A stretch of 21,567 nucleotides of DNA from a virus, in IMG/VR virus record IMGVR_UViG_3300021401_000117, positions 1 to 21,567 of that record, one strand, 5' to 3'. Position 1 is the stretch's first letter; the number at the start of each line of letters is the position of its first letter. Of this stretch, positions 1-6,746 are shown piece by piece. The translations under genes were made by a program, and so were the position numbers. The notes below the pieces were generated by a model, which searched no databases, was not told where the DNA came from, and saw nothing but the letters and a program-made list of their open reading frames with translations.

Positions 1-556
1 GCTGAGCAGCACGCAATTTAGCGTTATCCTCCAGCAACGCGGCAACCTGCATGGTGAGGCGCGACAGCGTGTCCGTCATGCTCGCGTTCTGCTTGAGCAC
101 TTCCCCTAAGCGCTCGTTCAGCTGCTTGTTGGCTTCCAACAGCTCGTTGAGCTTCTTGTCGCTTTCCTCGTTGCGGTGGGGTGGCGGCGTGAAGCCTGGC
201 TTGCGGAGCGTCTCCCGCTCCTGCGGCATGTAGGAAGACTTGGTGCTGGCCAGTTGCGCGCGGCGCGCGATCTCCCCGTCCGACAGGTTCAGCTCGCGGT
301 ACTGCGTGCCCGCTTTGCGCTGATCATCCGATTTGTTGCACACCAGACACGGCACCCAGCCCCAGCGCATGAGGCGCTTCGCACCGACTCCGCCTGAGCC
401 AAAGATCGGCTGGCCCTTGGCGCCGCCCCCGGCCGCGACGAGGCCGGGGGTCAAGCCCGACTGGCACTCGGGATTTTTGCAAGTTGACTTACTACGCGCT
501 GGTGCCGCCTCTACCCTGTCGCGTAAACTGCGTAAATCGACGCTTCTATCAACCAT
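1..556 (-). CDS. Zinc-finger/coiled-coil phage protein, 3' end outside the window
   Basis: Reading leftward from ATG 556, the frame stays open for 185 codons to the window edge, so the gene is cut off at its C-terminus. Residues 1-25 match the N-terminus of the HNH gene just upstream (VDRSV, L, RV, A, P in register). A Cys pair near residues 26-31 (CKNPEC) and another in PCLVC suggest a zinc-binding knuckle. From about residue 125 the sequence is heptad-like (DKKLNELLEANKQLNERL and onward), predicting a coiled coil. The start overlaps the HNH stop by 8 bases and has no good Shine-Dalgarno, so translation is probably coupled. Function not recognised. It may bind a nucleic acid or another phage protein, but nothing here proves it. 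Confidence 0.75.
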   Translation of the reverse strand, partial: MVDRSVDLRSLRDRVEAAPARSKSTCKNPECQSGLTPGLVAAGGGAKGQPIFGSGGVGAKRLMRWGWVPCLVCNKSDDQRKAGTQYRELNLSDGEIARRAQLASTKSSYMPQERETLRKPGFTPPPHRNEESDKKLNELLEANKQLNERLGEVLKQNASMTDTLSRLTMQVAALLEDNAKLRAAQ

Positions 557-1190
557 GAACGTGCGCCCACTTCAAACCACGAATAGCCTTACCTAGGGTT
601 GTTTGCGCCACGTTGAGCTGCAACAGACGCATGATCTGCACATTCGAAATGCCCCCAGCAGAAAGCTTTCTAGCTTGCCTTACGGTGTCCTCCGTCAGTT
701 TAGACCGCGCATGCGAGCTACCTTTGGCGCGCCCCGCATTAAAATAAAACCTACAATGATTAATACAGTCTGAGATGTTACCTTTGCGGGTATCCCAGCG
801 TAAATTATACTGCCGGTTGTTGGTTGGGTCCCCGTCTCCGTGACACGTCTCTTGCCCAGTTGGGCGCGGGCCAACAAACGCTTCTAAAACTAACGAACCG
901 ATATTACAGACGCGACGCGGATTCTCATCGTTAGACAACACAACACTAAGACAAGTGATATACCCATTTTTATGCCAATGCTCCCGCGGGGATAGAAACC
1001 GCTCTGCTTTGCCATCCCTCCACGGTCGCCGCGACTTTACTCTACCCAAATTACTCACTGAGTAGAACGGGAAGTCCGGCACTGCGCGCCATACCTCTTT
1101 AGTTAAGCGCGCACGGCGCGCGGTGGGACCCGCTTGCACGCGTGCCGCAAGGTCCGATAACCCCACACTGCGGTCCACCGGGGCGGTCAT
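549..1190 (-). CDS. NUMOD4/HNH homing-type endonuclease
   Basis: A 213-aa protein with a NUMOD4-type motif at about residues 32-57 (VWRAVPDFPFYSVSNLGRVKS), an HNH nuclease core at about 105-145 (LVLEAFVG, CHGDGDPTNN, NLRWDT, N), and a C-terminal helix-turn-helix region at about 163-205 (SHARSKLTEDTVRQAR, then a GISNVQIMRLL turn). This is the usual order of free-standing HNH homing endonucleases in phages, which cut a site in a related genome and spread by gene conversion. The start at 1190 forms an ATGA overlap with the upstream stop; GGAGG lies 11 bases upstream. Residues 1-25 before NUMOD4 resemble the N-terminus of the next gene and are not part of the nuclease fold. The DNA is visibly more AT-rich than its neighbours, which fits acquisition. 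Confidence 0.9.
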   Translation of the reverse strand: MTAPVDRSVGLSDLAARVQAGPTARRARLTKEVWRAVPDFPFYSVSNLGRVKSRRPWRDGKAERFLSPREHWHKNGYITCLSVVLSNDENPRRVCNIGSLVLEAFVGPRPTGQETCHGDGDPTNNRQYNLRWDTRKGNISDCINHCRFYFNAGRAKGSSHARSKLTEDTVRQARKLSAGGISNVQIMRLLQLNVAQTTLGKAIRGLKWAHVHG

Positions 1191-1708
1191 AAAACGGGCA
1201 ACCTCCGACCTGCATAATCGAACCAGCCCACTTTGTGCCCCAGGATCGTGGCGCAAGGGCCATTGGGCCACGCGAAGCGGTACTTGAGGGCGTCGCACGA
1301 GTTACGCCAGCCGCACCACAGGTACGCGCGCCACCACGCAGGCGCATTCGGCATGTACGGCACGAGCGCGGTGTTGTCCGCATTACCGACGAGGGCGCAC
1401 TGTCCGCTGACCCCATCCTCGGGGTTGCCATAGACGTAGTTGAGCGGCATCCAGTCCCAAACATCAATCCGTCGCCGGGGGTCTTTGATCGAAAGAGCAA
1501 GACGCGTGTTCCATGCGTGCGTGAGGCAAAACGGAATCAGCAGTCCCCACCCCAACACCATGAAAAAGCACATGATGAACTGCGCGGTGATGTACCAGAT
1601 CCAGCCCATCCACCGGCAGGAGGGCTCCTTGTCGGCCAGCACCCAAGCCGTCATGTTGACTAGCGAGACGAGCAGTATCCAGAAGATCACGCGCATCAAG
1701 AGGGTCAT
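1187..1708 (-). CDS. Phage membrane protein of unknown function, DUF7338-like
   Basis: A 173-aa protein starting MTLLMRVIFWILL, with two hydrophobic segments at about residues 5-25 and 35-65 that should cross the inner membrane. The C-terminal half carries the block WWRAYLWCGWRNSCDALKYRF, which I recall from a widespread phage family of unknown role (DUF7338-like; name from memory). The start at 1708 is preferred to the one at 1753 because it makes the 4-base ATGA overlap with the upstream stop, as at nearly every junction in this operon. Many Trp and Tyr residues follow the membrane segments. No enzymatic motif seen. Confidence 0.75.
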   Translation of the reverse strand: MTLLMRVIFWILLVSLVNMTAWVLADKEPSCRWMGWIWYITAQFIMCFFMVLGWGLLIPFCLTHAWNTRLALSIKDPRRRIDVWDWMPLNYVYGNPEDGVSGQCALVGNADNTALVPYMPNAPAWWRAYLWCGWRNSCDALKYRFAWPNGPCATILGHKVGWFDYAGRRLPVL

Positions 1709-1896
1709 TGCAGTAATGCCCTCCGCAACGCGTCGGTAAAAGTAAGCCCCCACGTCGACGCATCGTGACGACGCTTAGACTCGGATACGCCCAAGCGTAA
1801 CTCCTCCACACACTTATCCCGGTGTGCCCTACCTCTAAAGGCATACCATACCTTACCGTACCCTGAGATTTTACAGATGTGTGGCTTCAAACTCAC
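1705..1896 (-). CDS. Small hypothetical phage protein, 63 aa
   Basis: It starts with GTG at 1896, inside a GTGA overlap with the upstream stop, and ends in an ATGA overlap with the membrane-protein gene. The protein is basic (KPHICKISGYGKVWYAFRGRAHRDKCVEEL) with two cysteines and no recognised domain. Residues 12-38 look like a short beta-rich segment followed by a helix. Its place in an unbroken chain of coupled genes supports it being expressed. Confidence 0.65.
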   Translation of the reverse strand: MSLKPHICKISGYGKVWYAFRGRAHRDKCVEELRLGVSESKRRHDASTWGLTFTDALRRALLQ

Positions 1897-2159
1897 GACA
1901 TGGCCTCCCGAGCCTGCTGCAACGTTTTACCCGACAACAGCAGGCTTTCGAATTTTTCCAGATCTATATGGTTGGCGTCGAACCACTTGCACCATTCGGC
2001 AGACTCCGCTGGCGACATCAAGTATATCGTCTCCGTCATCGTCGCCATGTTGCGGGTCATCAACAGGCAGGTATCCCCCTCGCCCACCGCGCGTGCCTTG
2101 AAACGGTGGAATTCGCACTGGTGGTCACAGTTGCAGGCCTCTTTAGCTCGATCACTCAT
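1893..2159 (-). CDS. Small hypothetical phage protein, 88 aa, Cys-rich N-terminus
   Basis: The ATG at 2159 overlaps the upstream TGA (ATGA). The N-terminus has Cys and His residues in CNCDHQCEFHRF (residues 9-20), a possible metal site. The middle has a beta-like stretch (DTCLLMTRNMATMTETIYLM), and the acidic C-terminus contains the helix SPAESAEWCKWFDANHIDLEKFESLLLSG. Not recognised as a named family. Confidence 0.65.
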   Translation of the reverse strand: MSDRAKEACNCDHQCEFHRFKARAVGEGDTCLLMTRNMATMTETIYLMSPAESAEWCKWFDANHIDLEKFESLLLSGKTLQQAREAMS

Positions 2160-2530
2160 GGCGCACTCCCCACCAGCTTGTTGTTAGCTTCCAAGATCCA
2201 CTCGCCCTCATCAAGAGCGGTGTTCTCGATGATGTTGATATAAGGCGCGAACGGGTTCGACTTCACATGGGCCACGATCGCGTAGACGATATTGCGCGCC
2301 TGGAAGAGGCGCGAGCTGTGCACGTAGAGCTGATAGCACCATGCCGGCCCCACATCGCGCGCGGCCATCTCCAGCGTCGTTTTGGAGAGCTGAAAGTAAA
2401 TCGGCGCATCGCGCACGTCGAGCAACGGGGTGTACTCGATGCGCTCCTCGCACAGGTCGTAATAGCGTTTGGAGCGGGCGCGGCTTGCGATTTCCGCATC
2501 CAGCGAGTCGATGCCGTTGCGGCGGGTCAT
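2156..2530 (-). CDS. Hypothetical phage protein, 124 aa
   Basis: The ATG at 2530 overlaps the upstream TGA. The sequence is a soluble alpha/beta mix: an N-terminal helix (SLDAEIASRARSKRYYDLCEERIEY), a central segment with PIYFQLSKTTLEMAARDVGPAW, and a C-terminal part containing YINIIENTALDEGEWILEANN. No signal peptide, membrane segment or catalytic motif. It sits between two genes that are probably structural or surface-like (the YYGP paralog upstream) and small unknowns, so its role is open. Confidence 0.65.
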   Translation of the reverse strand: MTRRNGIDSLDAEIASRARSKRYYDLCEERIEYTPLLDVRDAPIYFQLSKTTLEMAARDVGPAWCYQLYVHSSRLFQARNIVYAIVAHVKSNPFAPYINIIENTALDEGEWILEANNKLVGSAP

Positions 2531-2889
2531 AACGGTACGGGCGCTCCAGGGGGCAACGGCGCGGTGCCTGCGAGCACCAAGGTGGTCAGCGCCGAGAAGC
2601 CGCTTTCGTTGTTGTTGGCATCCATGAAGGTGAACGCAAAGTCATAAGAGCCCGCGGGCAGATTGGCGGGCAGGTACTGCGCCATCGTGCACACGTAGTA
2701 CGCGTTGCCCTTGACCATCTGGGTGGGAACCCCCGTCGCCAGCCCCAAGTCAATGCGGGCTTGTTGAGTGAGCGATGGGACGAGAGGCGTAGGGCCGTAA
2801 TAAGCGATCAGGTGGTACGCATCCGGGATCGCCACCGTGGGCATGGGCACGCCGATGTTGGTATCCGGGGGCGTCGCGGCTTTGGTCAC
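2527..2889 (-). CDS. Beta-sandwich-like protein, paralog A of the YYGP pair
   Basis: A 120-aa protein clearly related to the product of 3921-4286. Shared blocks are HLIAYYGPTPLVPSLTQQARID, GSYDFAFTFMDANNNESGFS and a proline-rich C-terminus. The second block resembles the F-G strands of fibronectin type III or Ig-like domains (G-Y-F-T-D-N-E-S), so a small beta-sandwich is likely. I chose GTG 2889: it makes a GTGA overlap with the upstream stop and has GAGAGGG just before it. A GTG at 2895 and an ATG at 2934 are alternatives, but aligning with the paralog favours a short N-terminus. Role unknown; a minor virion or binding protein is possible. Confidence 0.75.
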   Translation of the reverse strand: MTKAATPPDTNIGVPMPTVAIPDAYHLIAYYGPTPLVPSLTQQARIDLGLATGVPTQMVKGNAYYVCTMAQYLPANLPAGSYDFAFTFMDANNNESGFSALTTLVLAGTAPLPPGAPVPL

Positions 2890-3107
2890 GGACACCCTCT
2901 CAAGTGCCACTCGTGCCAAGCAATCGAGCGCCAAAACGTCTTCATCCGGGTAGCTAACAAGTTGTCCGTTTGCCGCGCCCAGCGGAAGAACGCATCGCGC
3001 GCCTTGACGTGGCGCATCCGCACGAGCGCGCGGCGGGTACGCTTACCGTTGCGTACCCGCAGCTTGCGGGCGCCTAATCGCTGCGCCTTGGTTTGCAGCG
3101 GACTCAC
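2886..3107 (-). CDS. Small very basic protein, 73 aa
   Basis: GTG start at 3107 in a GTGA overlap with the upstream stop. The first 35 residues are rich in Arg and Lys (KAQRLGARKLRVRNGKRTRR, then ALVRMRHVKARDAFFRW). The C-terminus has the aromatic and His-rich stretch FWRSIAWHEWHLRGCP. The charge suggests nucleic-acid binding, but no fold is recognised. Confidence 0.6.
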   Translation of the reverse strand: MSPLQTKAQRLGARKLRVRNGKRTRRALVRMRHVKARDAFFRWARQTDNLLATRMKTFWRSIAWHEWHLRGCP

Positions 3108-3631
3108 GCGGAGGCCTTGACTTGCGCATCGTTGTACAACCGCTCTTTCAGCAAATAACCCTCCAGTGACCAGATTTTGCGTACGGCGTTCTCGCGGGCC
3201 AGCTTGCGCCCCACTTCCGCATCAAAGTTCTCAGGCGATGCACAGGAGGATTCGCCCGTGACGGTGAAGCCGTTCTTGAGCACCAGCACGCACAGGGTGA
3301 GGCACTTGAGCGCCTCCCCACCTAACGGCGCCAGGTACGCCGGACCCAACACGGGGGTCGCGACCTTCGGAATTGCATCCCCCGTTAGATACCACTCGTA
3401 CGCGATGCAGCTCTCGACGTGCGCCAGCGTCACGCGCGGTGAGGTGAGGCCCTTGTCCTGGATCTCTTGTTCGATATCGTTATCGCTCATAGCGCACTCA
3501 CAGTTGTTGTACGTTGGGTGACGCCGCTGCCACCACGATTTATAACACGTCGGGCAGGCTTCCTTGCACATCGTACAGTCCGCACACAAGTAACCCCCCG
3601 GTGCTGCCGCATGCAACGCAGGGTCAATCAT
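3104..3631 (-). CDS. N4 gp49 / Sf6 gp66-family protein with Cys-rich N-terminal extension
   Basis: Residues 48-175 carry the features of the N4 gp49/Sf6 gene 66 family: VTLAHVESCIAYEWYL near the start, then CLTLCVLVLKNGFTVTGES, ENFDAEVGRKLARENAVRKIW and LEGYLLKERL. The family is common in tailed phages; its function is unknown. From ATG 3631 (GGAAA upstream, 8-base overlap with the preceding stop) there are 47 extra residues with Cys at 16, 19, 22, 26, 29, 44 and 46, a likely zinc-binding segment. Met48 (ATG 3490) is an internal alternative start that would give a normal-length gp49 alone. No stop separates the two parts, so I annotate a fusion but cannot exclude two products. Confidence 0.8.
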   Translation of the reverse strand: MIDPALHAAAPGGYLCADCTMCKEACPTCYKSWWQRRHPTYNNCECAMSDNDIEQEIQDKGLTSPRVTLAHVESCIAYEWYLTGDAIPKVATPVLGPAYLAPLGGEALKCLTLCVLVLKNGFTVTGESSCASPENFDAEVGRKLARENAVRKIWSLEGYLLKERLYNDAQVKASA

Positions 3632-3848
3632 TATCGTTTCCAGACTCTTTGGAGAGAGCCGGGTGAGCGGACGATGGAATAACCAACTCCACAGCCGCCG
3701 GTACCACGGGCGTACCGGGTGAGCTGTCGAAAATAGCGCTACCCCATCGTCCATTCTTTTGCTCCAACCCACATGTACATAACCCGCGCCTGTCCGCCCC
3801 GACCAGATACTCTGCATAGCGGTACACGAAACAGGCGCGAGTATGCAT
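3624..3848 (-). CDS. Small hypothetical protein, 74 aa
   Basis: Starts at ATG 3848 and ends with an acidic tail (SKESGNDND) in an 8-base overlap with the next gene. It contains CFVYRYAEYLVGADRRGLCTCGLEQKNGRW in its first 35 residues, with three Cys that could bind metal. A competing frame across the same bases is open but uses unlikely residue patterns, so I favour this one with moderate confidence. The gene follows a 72-base gap rather than a tight overlap. Confidence 0.5.
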   Translation of the reverse strand: MHTRACFVYRYAEYLVGADRRGLCTCGLEQKNGRWGSAIFDSSPGTPVVPAAVELVIPSSAHPALSKESGNDND

Positions 3849-3920
3849 ATCAACACCCGCAGTGCTTACACACCTTGCAGTTGACGCGCCAACGCGCGGG
3901 CCACCGACAGACCAGCCATT
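3849..3920 (-). other. Short gap holding fragments of small reading frames
   Basis: This 72-base stretch breaks the otherwise tightly packed leftward operon. ATG 3919 opens a 17-codon frame (MAGLSVARALARQLQGV). A second frame, with no usual start codon, ends NCKVCKHCGC at TGA 3853-3851. A single +1 shift would join them into MAGLSVARALARQLQ followed by VCKHCGC. It may be a decayed or frameshifted micro-gene, or simply spacer. Confidence 0.3.
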
Positions 3921-4286
3921 TCAGGAAAGCTGAACAGGCTGGCCCAGTGTAGGAGGGACCGCGGTGTCGACCGTTGCCGTGATCGACGGTGAGAAATCCC
4001 CCTCGTTGCCCTGCGCGTCCATGAGGGTGAACACGAAGTCGTAGGAGCCGTTCCCTAAGCCTCCGGGCAGCTCGGTCGCGATCGGATCGTCCCAGTAGGC
4101 CACAGGAGGGGTGCCGACCGATTTCGTGGTGAGGGCCGAGACCGGACCCGCATCGATACGGGCCGCCTGGGTGTAGGACGGGACGAGCGGGGAAGGTCCG
4201 TAGTACACGATCAGATGATCGGTCGGGTCGGGCGCCGGGGTGGGAATAGGGATGCCGAAGTCTTTGAGCGGGACGGTCTTTGACAC
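3921..4286 (-). CDS. Beta-sandwich-like protein, paralog B of the YYGP pair
   Basis: A 121-aa protein from GTG 4286, with AGGAG eight bases upstream. It matches paralog A (2527-2889) in HLIVYYGPSPLVPSYTQAARID and GSYDFVFTLMDAQGNEGDFS, and both end in a short Pro-rich tail. The second block looks like the end of an FN3/Ig-like domain. The N-terminus (KDFGIPIPTPAPDPTD) is Pro-rich and likely extended. The two copies have diverged substantially, so the duplication is old or they came from different phages. With the FN3 protein upstream, this makes three small beta-domain proteins in 2.3 kb, which hints at a virion or surface function. Confidence 0.75.
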   Translation of the reverse strand: MSKTVPLKDFGIPIPTPAPDPTDHLIVYYGPSPLVPSYTQAARIDAGPVSALTTKSVGTPPVAYWDDPIATELPGGLGNGSYDFVFTLMDAQGNEGDFSPSITATVDTAVPPTLGQPVQLS

Positions 4287-4290
4287 GAGA

Positions 4291-4473
4291 CTAACTCCTA
4301 ACTAGGGGACGTTGAGTGGGGACGACAATGTAACAGACAGGCTCTTTGGCAGGGTGTCCCTGCGCCACGATAACGCAAGCAACCACCCGCGCGCCCTCAA
4401 CCACCTGGTTAGCGATTTCGAGGGCTTCCCCCTCGGTAAGGTACGCGACGGTGACTGCCGTTTTGATCGCCAT
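4291..4473 (-). CDS. Small hypothetical protein, 60 aa
   Basis: I chose ATG 4473, just after the stop of the FN3 gene (TAG at 4477-4475), over an upstream start at 4521 that would overlap that gene by 47 bases. The protein MAIKTAVTVAYLTEGEALEI continues with ANQVVEGARVVACVIVAQGH and looks like a small alpha/beta fold: strand, helix (LTEGEALEIANQVVEG), strand. Its last codons contain the AGGAG used by the next gene. Confidence 0.6.
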   Translation of the reverse strand: MAIKTAVTVAYLTEGEALEIANQVVEGARVVACVIVAQGHPAKEPVCYIVVPTQRPLVRS

Positions 4474-4474
4474 G

Positions 4475-4855
4475 CTAGGGGGTCGGTTGAGAAAGAACGG
4501 GAGGCGAGGGACCAGAGGCATACGCCGGGACAGAGGTGACGTTCTTGGAATTGATCGAGAAGATGCGCACGCACACGGTGCCTTTCATGCCCGTGGGGTA
4601 GATCCAGGCGGAGGTGACGGATGCGCCCACCACGTTCATCCCGGCCTGATAGGTGCCGAACGCCCCGGTTGACGTGCAGGTGCCCCACTCGATACGGTAG
4701 CCGGTCAGATCCGTGAGGGGGGTGCCGTCGCTGTTCTGTGTGGGGGGCGTCCACACGACGCGTTGCTTGGCGGCGTACGCAGGGCGCGACATGCCAACAA
4801 CGATGCCCGCACTGAGCACGAGAATGATAGCGACGAGTAGGGATGTTTGTTTCAT
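4475..4855 (-). CDS. Secreted or virion fibronectin type III domain protein
   Basis: A 126-aa protein. Residues 1-29 form a signal peptide: MKQ, a hydrophobic core (LLVAIILVLSAGIVVG) and a likely AYA cleavage site. Residues about 30-115 form one FN3-like domain with the hallmark VVWTPPTQNSDGTPLTDLTGYRIEWGT, followed by strands ending CVRIFSINSKNVTSVPA. The C-terminus is Pro-rich (GPSPPVLSQPTP). FN3 domains in phages usually sit on exposed virion proteins; a signal peptide suggests export to the periplasm instead. The start at 4855 overlaps the upstream stop (ATGA). The paired cysteines could form a disulfide after export. Partner unknown. Confidence 0.8.
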   Translation of the reverse strand: MKQTSLLVAIILVLSAGIVVGMSRPAYAAKQRVVWTPPTQNSDGTPLTDLTGYRIEWGTCTSTGAFGTYQAGMNVVGASVTSAWIYPTGMKGTVCVRIFSINSKNVTSVPAYASGPSPPVLSQPTP

Positions 4856-5616
4856 CGGATGATCCCAAGTCCGCCCGGTGAGCGCTCAGACGGAGCTGAC
4901 TGCGGCTCGGGCTGTTCGAGGTTCGGGTAGAACTGCGCGGGGCGGGTGCCGACCGGCCCTTCCTCCGCCGCCTTAGGCACCTGCGGCTCCTCGATCAATT
5001 CGTTGATGATCGGGTCGGAGGTATATCGGGTCGCCCAACCGGACAAGTGCACGCGCGGCTTGTCTGCCGCCAGCACGTAGCCGTGTTGGATGATGTGGTT
5101 CAGCAGTGAGCCCTCCATCCATACATCGTTCAGACAATAATCGATCACCTTGCCGCGCCGGCCCTGCTGCCACCACACAGGCGCCAGTGCGCCGTGGCCG
5201 GTCTTGGCGATGCCGAGAGTGGCTTGACAGACCGCATCGAGTCCCCAGCCGCCGTGCGTCTCAGGGTTGAACTTGTCGGGGTTGAATCCCTGCGCGACCC
5301 ATATCTGCTCCAGGATGTCGTAGTGCTGCTCCACATGGCCCGAGGCATCCACGATGCCGTGCTGTGCCAGCAGCGGCAGATCAAAGCGCTTGGTGTTGAA
5401 GCCTGCGGTGGGTTTCCCCTCGATGTAATCACTCAGCTCGGCAAAGTCCTCCTCCAGAAAGACGCGCGTCAGATGACTCTCGGTGTCATACGTGCAGACA
5501 ACGCTAATTCCCATGCCTTCGAAATCCTTCCAACCTTGACAATACTCGATACCGGGAATCGGGGTCTCGCCGCGCCCGAGAATGGCTTTCTTGATCTCGC
5601 AATCTAGGATTAGCAT
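4852..5616 (-). CDS. DEDDy-type 3'-5' exonuclease, RNase H-like fold
   Basis: The 254-aa protein shows the metal-binding pattern of DnaQ/PolB-exonuclease relatives: LILDCEI at 2-8 (D5, E7), GFNTKRFDLPLL at 72-83 (N74, D79), YDILEQI at 99-105, and YCLNDVWMEG with Y160 and D164, the DEDDy signature. It should remove nucleotides from 3' ends of DNA or RNA. Residues from about 200 onward are Pro/Gln-rich and probably disordered. The start ATG 5616 overlaps the upstream stop by 7 bases. The polymerase at 17592-20126 has its own exonuclease domain, so this is a second, separate exonuclease, perhaps for recombination or end processing. Confidence 0.85.
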   Translation of the reverse strand: MLILDCEIKKAILGRGETPIPGIEYCQGWKDFEGMGISVVCTYDTESHLTRVFLEEDFAELSDYIEGKPTAGFNTKRFDLPLLAQHGIVDASGHVEQHYDILEQIWVAQGFNPDKFNPETHGGWGLDAVCQATLGIAKTGHGALAPVWWQQGRRGKVIDYCLNDVWMEGSLLNHIIQHGYVLAADKPRVHLSGWATRYTSDPIINELIEEPQVPKAAEEGPVGTRPAQFYPNLEQPEPQSAPSERSPGGLGIIR

Positions 5617-5903
5617 ATGAAATTATCCAACAATTCGTCTTCCGGGTAGACCGCGCCGGGGCGGAATACCTCTTTGAGGGCGCGTCGATACTCCAGCGCG
5701 AGCATCGGGTGCACCACGAGAGTCTCACCTCCGAGCATGTACGCCTGCGGCACCCCGCGCATGCCATAGCGACGCAGCCACTTGTTGTTCATGCGACGCA
5801 GGTGGGAGGCGTTCTTGGCGCGACGCTTCGGGTACGTCTTGACACGCTCGTAAGTACACGCGGCGGTTGTCTCTACGATGCGCAAAGGAATCCCGTTAAT
5901 CAC
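5610..5903 (-). CDS. Hypothetical basic phage protein, 97 aa
   Basis: GTG start at 5903 in a GTGA overlap. The centre is strongly basic (KTYPKRRAKNASHLRRMNNK followed by WLRRYGMRGVPQAYMLGG), and the second half has VVHPMLALEYRRALKEVFRPG and an acidic end. No named domain recognised. The basic helix could contact nucleic acid; a minor structural role is equally possible. Confidence 0.65.
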   Translation of the reverse strand: MINGIPLRIVETTAACTYERVKTYPKRRAKNASHLRRMNNKWLRRYGMRGVPQAYMLGGETLVVHPMLALEYRRALKEVFRPGAVYPEDELLDNFIC

Positions 5904-6091
5904 GACTTTTCCTTACGGGTTGGAGTGTACGCAACGGCGGAGTCTTTACCGTATGGGGCATGGTAGTGCGGGTCGTACGCGTTGCCTTCCGCCTCACGCG
6001 CTTTCGCGTTGGCTAGATTACGGCGCTGCTCAGCCGGAGGCGTGCGCGGGGCGTTGTCGCCTTTGGCCAGGAAGTCATCGAGGTAACTCAT
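5900..6091 (-). CDS. Small hypothetical protein, 63 aa
   Basis: The start at 6091 (MSYLDDFLAKGDNAPRTPP) is set by the ATGA overlap with the upstream gene; a longer version from 6178 would run deep into that gene. The middle is a charged helix (AEQRRNLANAKAREAEG) and the C-terminus is Tyr/His-rich (AYDPHYHAPYGKDSAVAYTP) and likely disordered. Function unknown. Confidence 0.65.
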   Translation of the reverse strand: MSYLDDFLAKGDNAPRTPPAEQRRNLANAKAREAEGNAYDPHYHAPYGKDSAVAYTPTRKEKS

Positions 6092-6309
6092 TTGAGCGGC
6101 CCATCGGGTGCGTCCTTGTGCCAACTGCGCGAGCGCGGGTTCTCCGGCATGGGCACTACCGGGCGCAGCTTGTTGCACTGGCAGGTGGGGCAGTGCAAGC
6201 CCTCATGTCGCGCGGGGTTGGGGCCGGGGCACTGGTGCGTGTCCGCGGTGGGGGGTGTCAGCCGCACGCCGCACTGATCGCAGTAGTAAATGACCTTGTC
6301 TGCCTTCAT
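6088..6309 (-). CDS. Zinc-ribbon-like small protein, 73 aa
   Basis: Starts at ATG 6309 in an ATGA overlap. It contains YYCDQCGVRLTPP at residues 8-20, HQC at 25-27, and HCPTCQC at 39-45, so four or more Cys arranged as two zinc knuckles. The frame stays open far upstream, but that part is an antisense-like shadow of the next gene. Phage zinc ribbons of this size often bind nucleic acid or a host polymerase; no partner can be named. Confidence 0.7.
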   Translation of the reverse strand: MKADKVIYYCDQCGVRLTPPTADTHQCPGPNPARHEGLHCPTCQCNKLRPVVPMPENPRSRSWHKDAPDGPLK

Positions 6310-6746
6310 ACCGCGTCCGCTGCCTTGTTGAACTGTGGATGTTGAGTTGCCATGTGGCGTGCGAGTTGCGAGACGGTGCGGTGACAACACGGGCACACCC
6401 CGTGCTTGATGCGGTTCGCCATGCGCGTCTTGGCGGATTTGGTCGCGGTGAGGCGCCGCTCGGTTTTCTCCCGCGCGGCGCGCTCGGCAGCGGCGTTGTT
6501 CTGCGCGAAGGTCTTCTCCTGCAACAATCGAGCGGAAGTCTTTTTCTCCGCGTCCAGTTGTTTTTGCAACCGCTGGACATCCGTTTCTGCATAACTTTGC
6601 ACATGCCCATTGGGGCAATAAAACGAGATGCCCTCGCGCTGCCAGCGCTGGCGCACGCTCGCCTCTACCGCAAACAGGCAGCCGCATTTGTAGCAAGTCA
6701 CCGACTCTAAACCAACGGTCAAAAACCGGAGGGCTGCGGTGCTCAT
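6306..6746 (-). CDS. Two-zinc-finger protein with central coiled coil
   Basis: A 146-aa protein with three parts. Residues 18-48 have C18, C21, C44 and H48 (CYKCG, FYCPNGH), a zinc finger. Residues 56-105 are a charged coiled coil (VQRLQKQLDAEKKTSARLLQ and onward). Residues 118-136 form a C2H2 finger: C118, C121, H131, H136 (CPCCHRTVSQLARHMATQH). The pattern finger-coil-finger is known from phage proteins of unknown role. It probably dimerises through the coil and binds nucleic acid. The start ATG 6746 overlaps the upstream stop. Confidence 0.8.
   Translation of the reverse strand: MSTAALRFLTVGLESVTCYKCGCLFAVEASVRQRWQREGISFYCPNGHVQSYAETDVQRLQKQLDAEKKTSARLLQEKTFAQNNAAAERAAREKTERRLTATKSAKTRMANRIKHGVCPCCHRTVSQLARHMATQHPQFNKAADAV

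Noticed and set aside
1235-1663. Plus-strand frame of 142 codons opposite the membrane protein
   Set aside because: Antisense shadow; the minus-strand gene has clear membrane helices and coupled overlaps.
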